Of a DNA stretch of 14,530 bases, positions 13,892 through 14,530 are shown one piece after another. Each line of letters opens with the position of its first letter. Within the stretch, counting starts at the first letter, position 1. The position numbers and the translations under genes were made by a program. The DNA is from CAVPGH01 sp046726955 (lineage in GTDB: Bacteria; Acidobacteriota; Vicinamibacteria; Fen-336), in the NCBI GenBank assembly GCA_046726955.1, contig JBKPBQ010000583.1, forward strand, positions 1 through 14,530. The letters run 5' to 3'. Below the pieces are notes generated by a model. It saw only the letters and a list, made by a program, of their open reading frames with translations, ran no database searches and was not told where the DNA came from.

Positions 13892-14530
13892 CGGCAGTTG
13901 CAGCCGCCCGAGCAGGTCGTGATAGCGCGGGTCCGGTCGCAGGCCAGCAAACATGGCGTCGACGTTCAGGATGACGATATAGGAGCTGCGCTCCTCGTAG
14001 GCCCGTTCCAGCCATTCGAACGCCTGATCCGTCTCGCCCAGTCCGGCCGCCACCCGCACCATCGACATCGGCCCCACGTACTCCCGCTCCGACCTCTCTT
14101 TCAGCTCCCGCAACAGCGCCTCCGCCTCCTCGCGGCGACCGCTCGCGGCGCACGCGCCGCCGAGCAAGCCGACGCAGAACGCGGCGCGGCGCGAGAGCTC
14201 CACCGCCCTTCGGAGCGCGGCGACACTCTCTTCGAAGCGCGAGCCGTTGAAATGGGTCAGGCCGAGCACGTAGACGGCGAGCAGGAAGTTCGGGTCTATC
14301 TGGAGCGCCATCTCGCACTGCCGTATGGCCTCGTCGTGCTCACCGCAGTAGCAGAGGATCGCCCCCGCGCCGGCGAGGGCGAAGGGTGACAGCGGATCGA
14401 CCTCCCGAGCTCCCGTCGCCATGACCCGCGCCTCGTCGACCCGACGGAGGAAGCTCAGCAGGAAGCCGTACCAGACATGGCCTTGCACGTAGTGCCGGTC
14501 CAGCGCGAGCGCTCGGCCGAACGCGCGCTC
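13886..14530 (-). CDS. TPR-repeat protein, C-terminal part (5' end missing)
   Basis: The last 214 residues of a larger protein whose N-terminus lies beyond position 14530; the frame is open to the edge, starting 'ERAFGRALALDRHY'. Consecutive TPR helices are visible ('AFGRALALD', 'GEHDEAIRQCEMALQIDPNFLLAVYVLGLTH'-type repeat, 'FEESVAALRRAVELS', 'GRREEAEALLREL', 'TDQAFEWLERAYEERS'). The ending 'FAGLRPDPRYHDLLGRLQLPA' is the signature tail of TPR regions fused to serine/threonine protein kinases, adenylate/guanylate cyclases or winged-helix regulators in Acidobacteriota and relatives, so a sensory or kinase domain is likely just outside the window. Which one cannot be seen. It converges with the membrane-protein gene. 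An internal GTG at 14488 is not needed as a start. Confidence 0.85.
   Translation of the reverse strand, partial: ERAFGRALALDRHYVQGHVWYGFLLSFLRRVDEARVMATGAREVDPLSPFALAGAGAILCYCGEHDEAIRQCEMALQIDPNFLLAVYVLGLTHFNGSRFEESVAALRRAVELSRRAAFCVGLLGGACAASGRREEAEALLRELKERSEREYVGPMSMVRVAAGLGETDQAFEWLERAYEERSSYIVILNVDAMFAGLRPDPRYHDLLGRLQLPA

Noticed and set aside
12540..14318. 592-residue minus-strand frame opposite the membrane protein and TPR region
   Set aside because: Its composition is Arg/Glu/Gly-rich without any motif and it conflicts with two better supported genes.
1..14530. CRISPR array, tRNA, insertion sequence or toxin-antitoxin pair
   Set aside because: No spaced direct-repeat series, cloverleaf with TTCGA-type arm, transposase motif or small paired genes were found on reading both strands.

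Overview
The window is GC-rich (roughly 70% by eye) bacterial chromosome with dense, mostly short-gapped genes on both strands. Nothing in it looks mobile: there is no transposase, integrase, phage gene, tRNA or CRISPR array. Several features (extreme GC, secreted proteins with the 'TPCRLLDTR ... DVLGYF' domain, a TPR protein with an 'LRPDPRYHDLLGRL' ending of the kind often fused to sensory kinases) suggest Acidobacteriota, perhaps a Thermoanaerobaculia-like lineage, or a similar high-GC soil or sediment phylum. That placement is inference from style, not a database match.

Left block (1-3224, minus strand): a tightly packed housekeeping operon reads gamma-class carbonic anhydrase-like protein, then histidyl-tRNA synthetase, then aspartyl-tRNA synthetase (cut by the window edge). 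The first junction is an ATGA overlap and the second an 8-base overlap, so translation is probably coupled. A promoter at 3247-3275 and a strong Shine-Dalgarno sequence fix the GTG start of the first gene.

Divergent control region (3225-3374): 150 bases holding back-to-back promoters, a hairpin with two TTTTGCA repeats, and a perfect 15-bp inverted repeat whose arms each contain the 10-bp palindrome CTCGCGCGAG. This is the most structured non-coding DNA in the window.

Central plus-strand block (3375-7927): four exported proteins in a row. They are a secreted protein of unknown, possibly beta-propeller, fold; an Ig-like-domain protein with no normal start codon (its signal peptide is in the wrong frame behind a stop, so a -1 shift or a one-base indel is likely); a Tat lipoprotein of the GH99 endo-alpha-mannosidase/mannanase type; and a secreted 'PCRLLDTR' protein. 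A hairpin after the GH99 gene may end its transcript.

Minus-strand pair (7871-10552): a membrane-anchored SGNH hydrolase followed by a secreted alpha/beta hydrolase with a C-terminal accessory domain. The latter overlaps the 'PCRLLDTR' gene tail to tail by 57 bases. With the GH99 enzyme these could act on decorated (for example acylated) extracellular polysaccharide, but that link is only inferred from proximity.

Right block: a stand-alone 1-pyrroline-5-carboxylate dehydrogenase (proline to glutamate), apparently on a leaderless mRNA, followed 10 bases later by a polytopic membrane protein of GT-C glycosyltransferase style. A minus-strand TPR protein, cut by the right edge, closes the window. 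No gap without a gene exceeds 150 bases. I saw no clear defence or other wholly new multi-gene system; the best candidates for novelty are the secreted pair at 3375-5614 and its palindromic control region.
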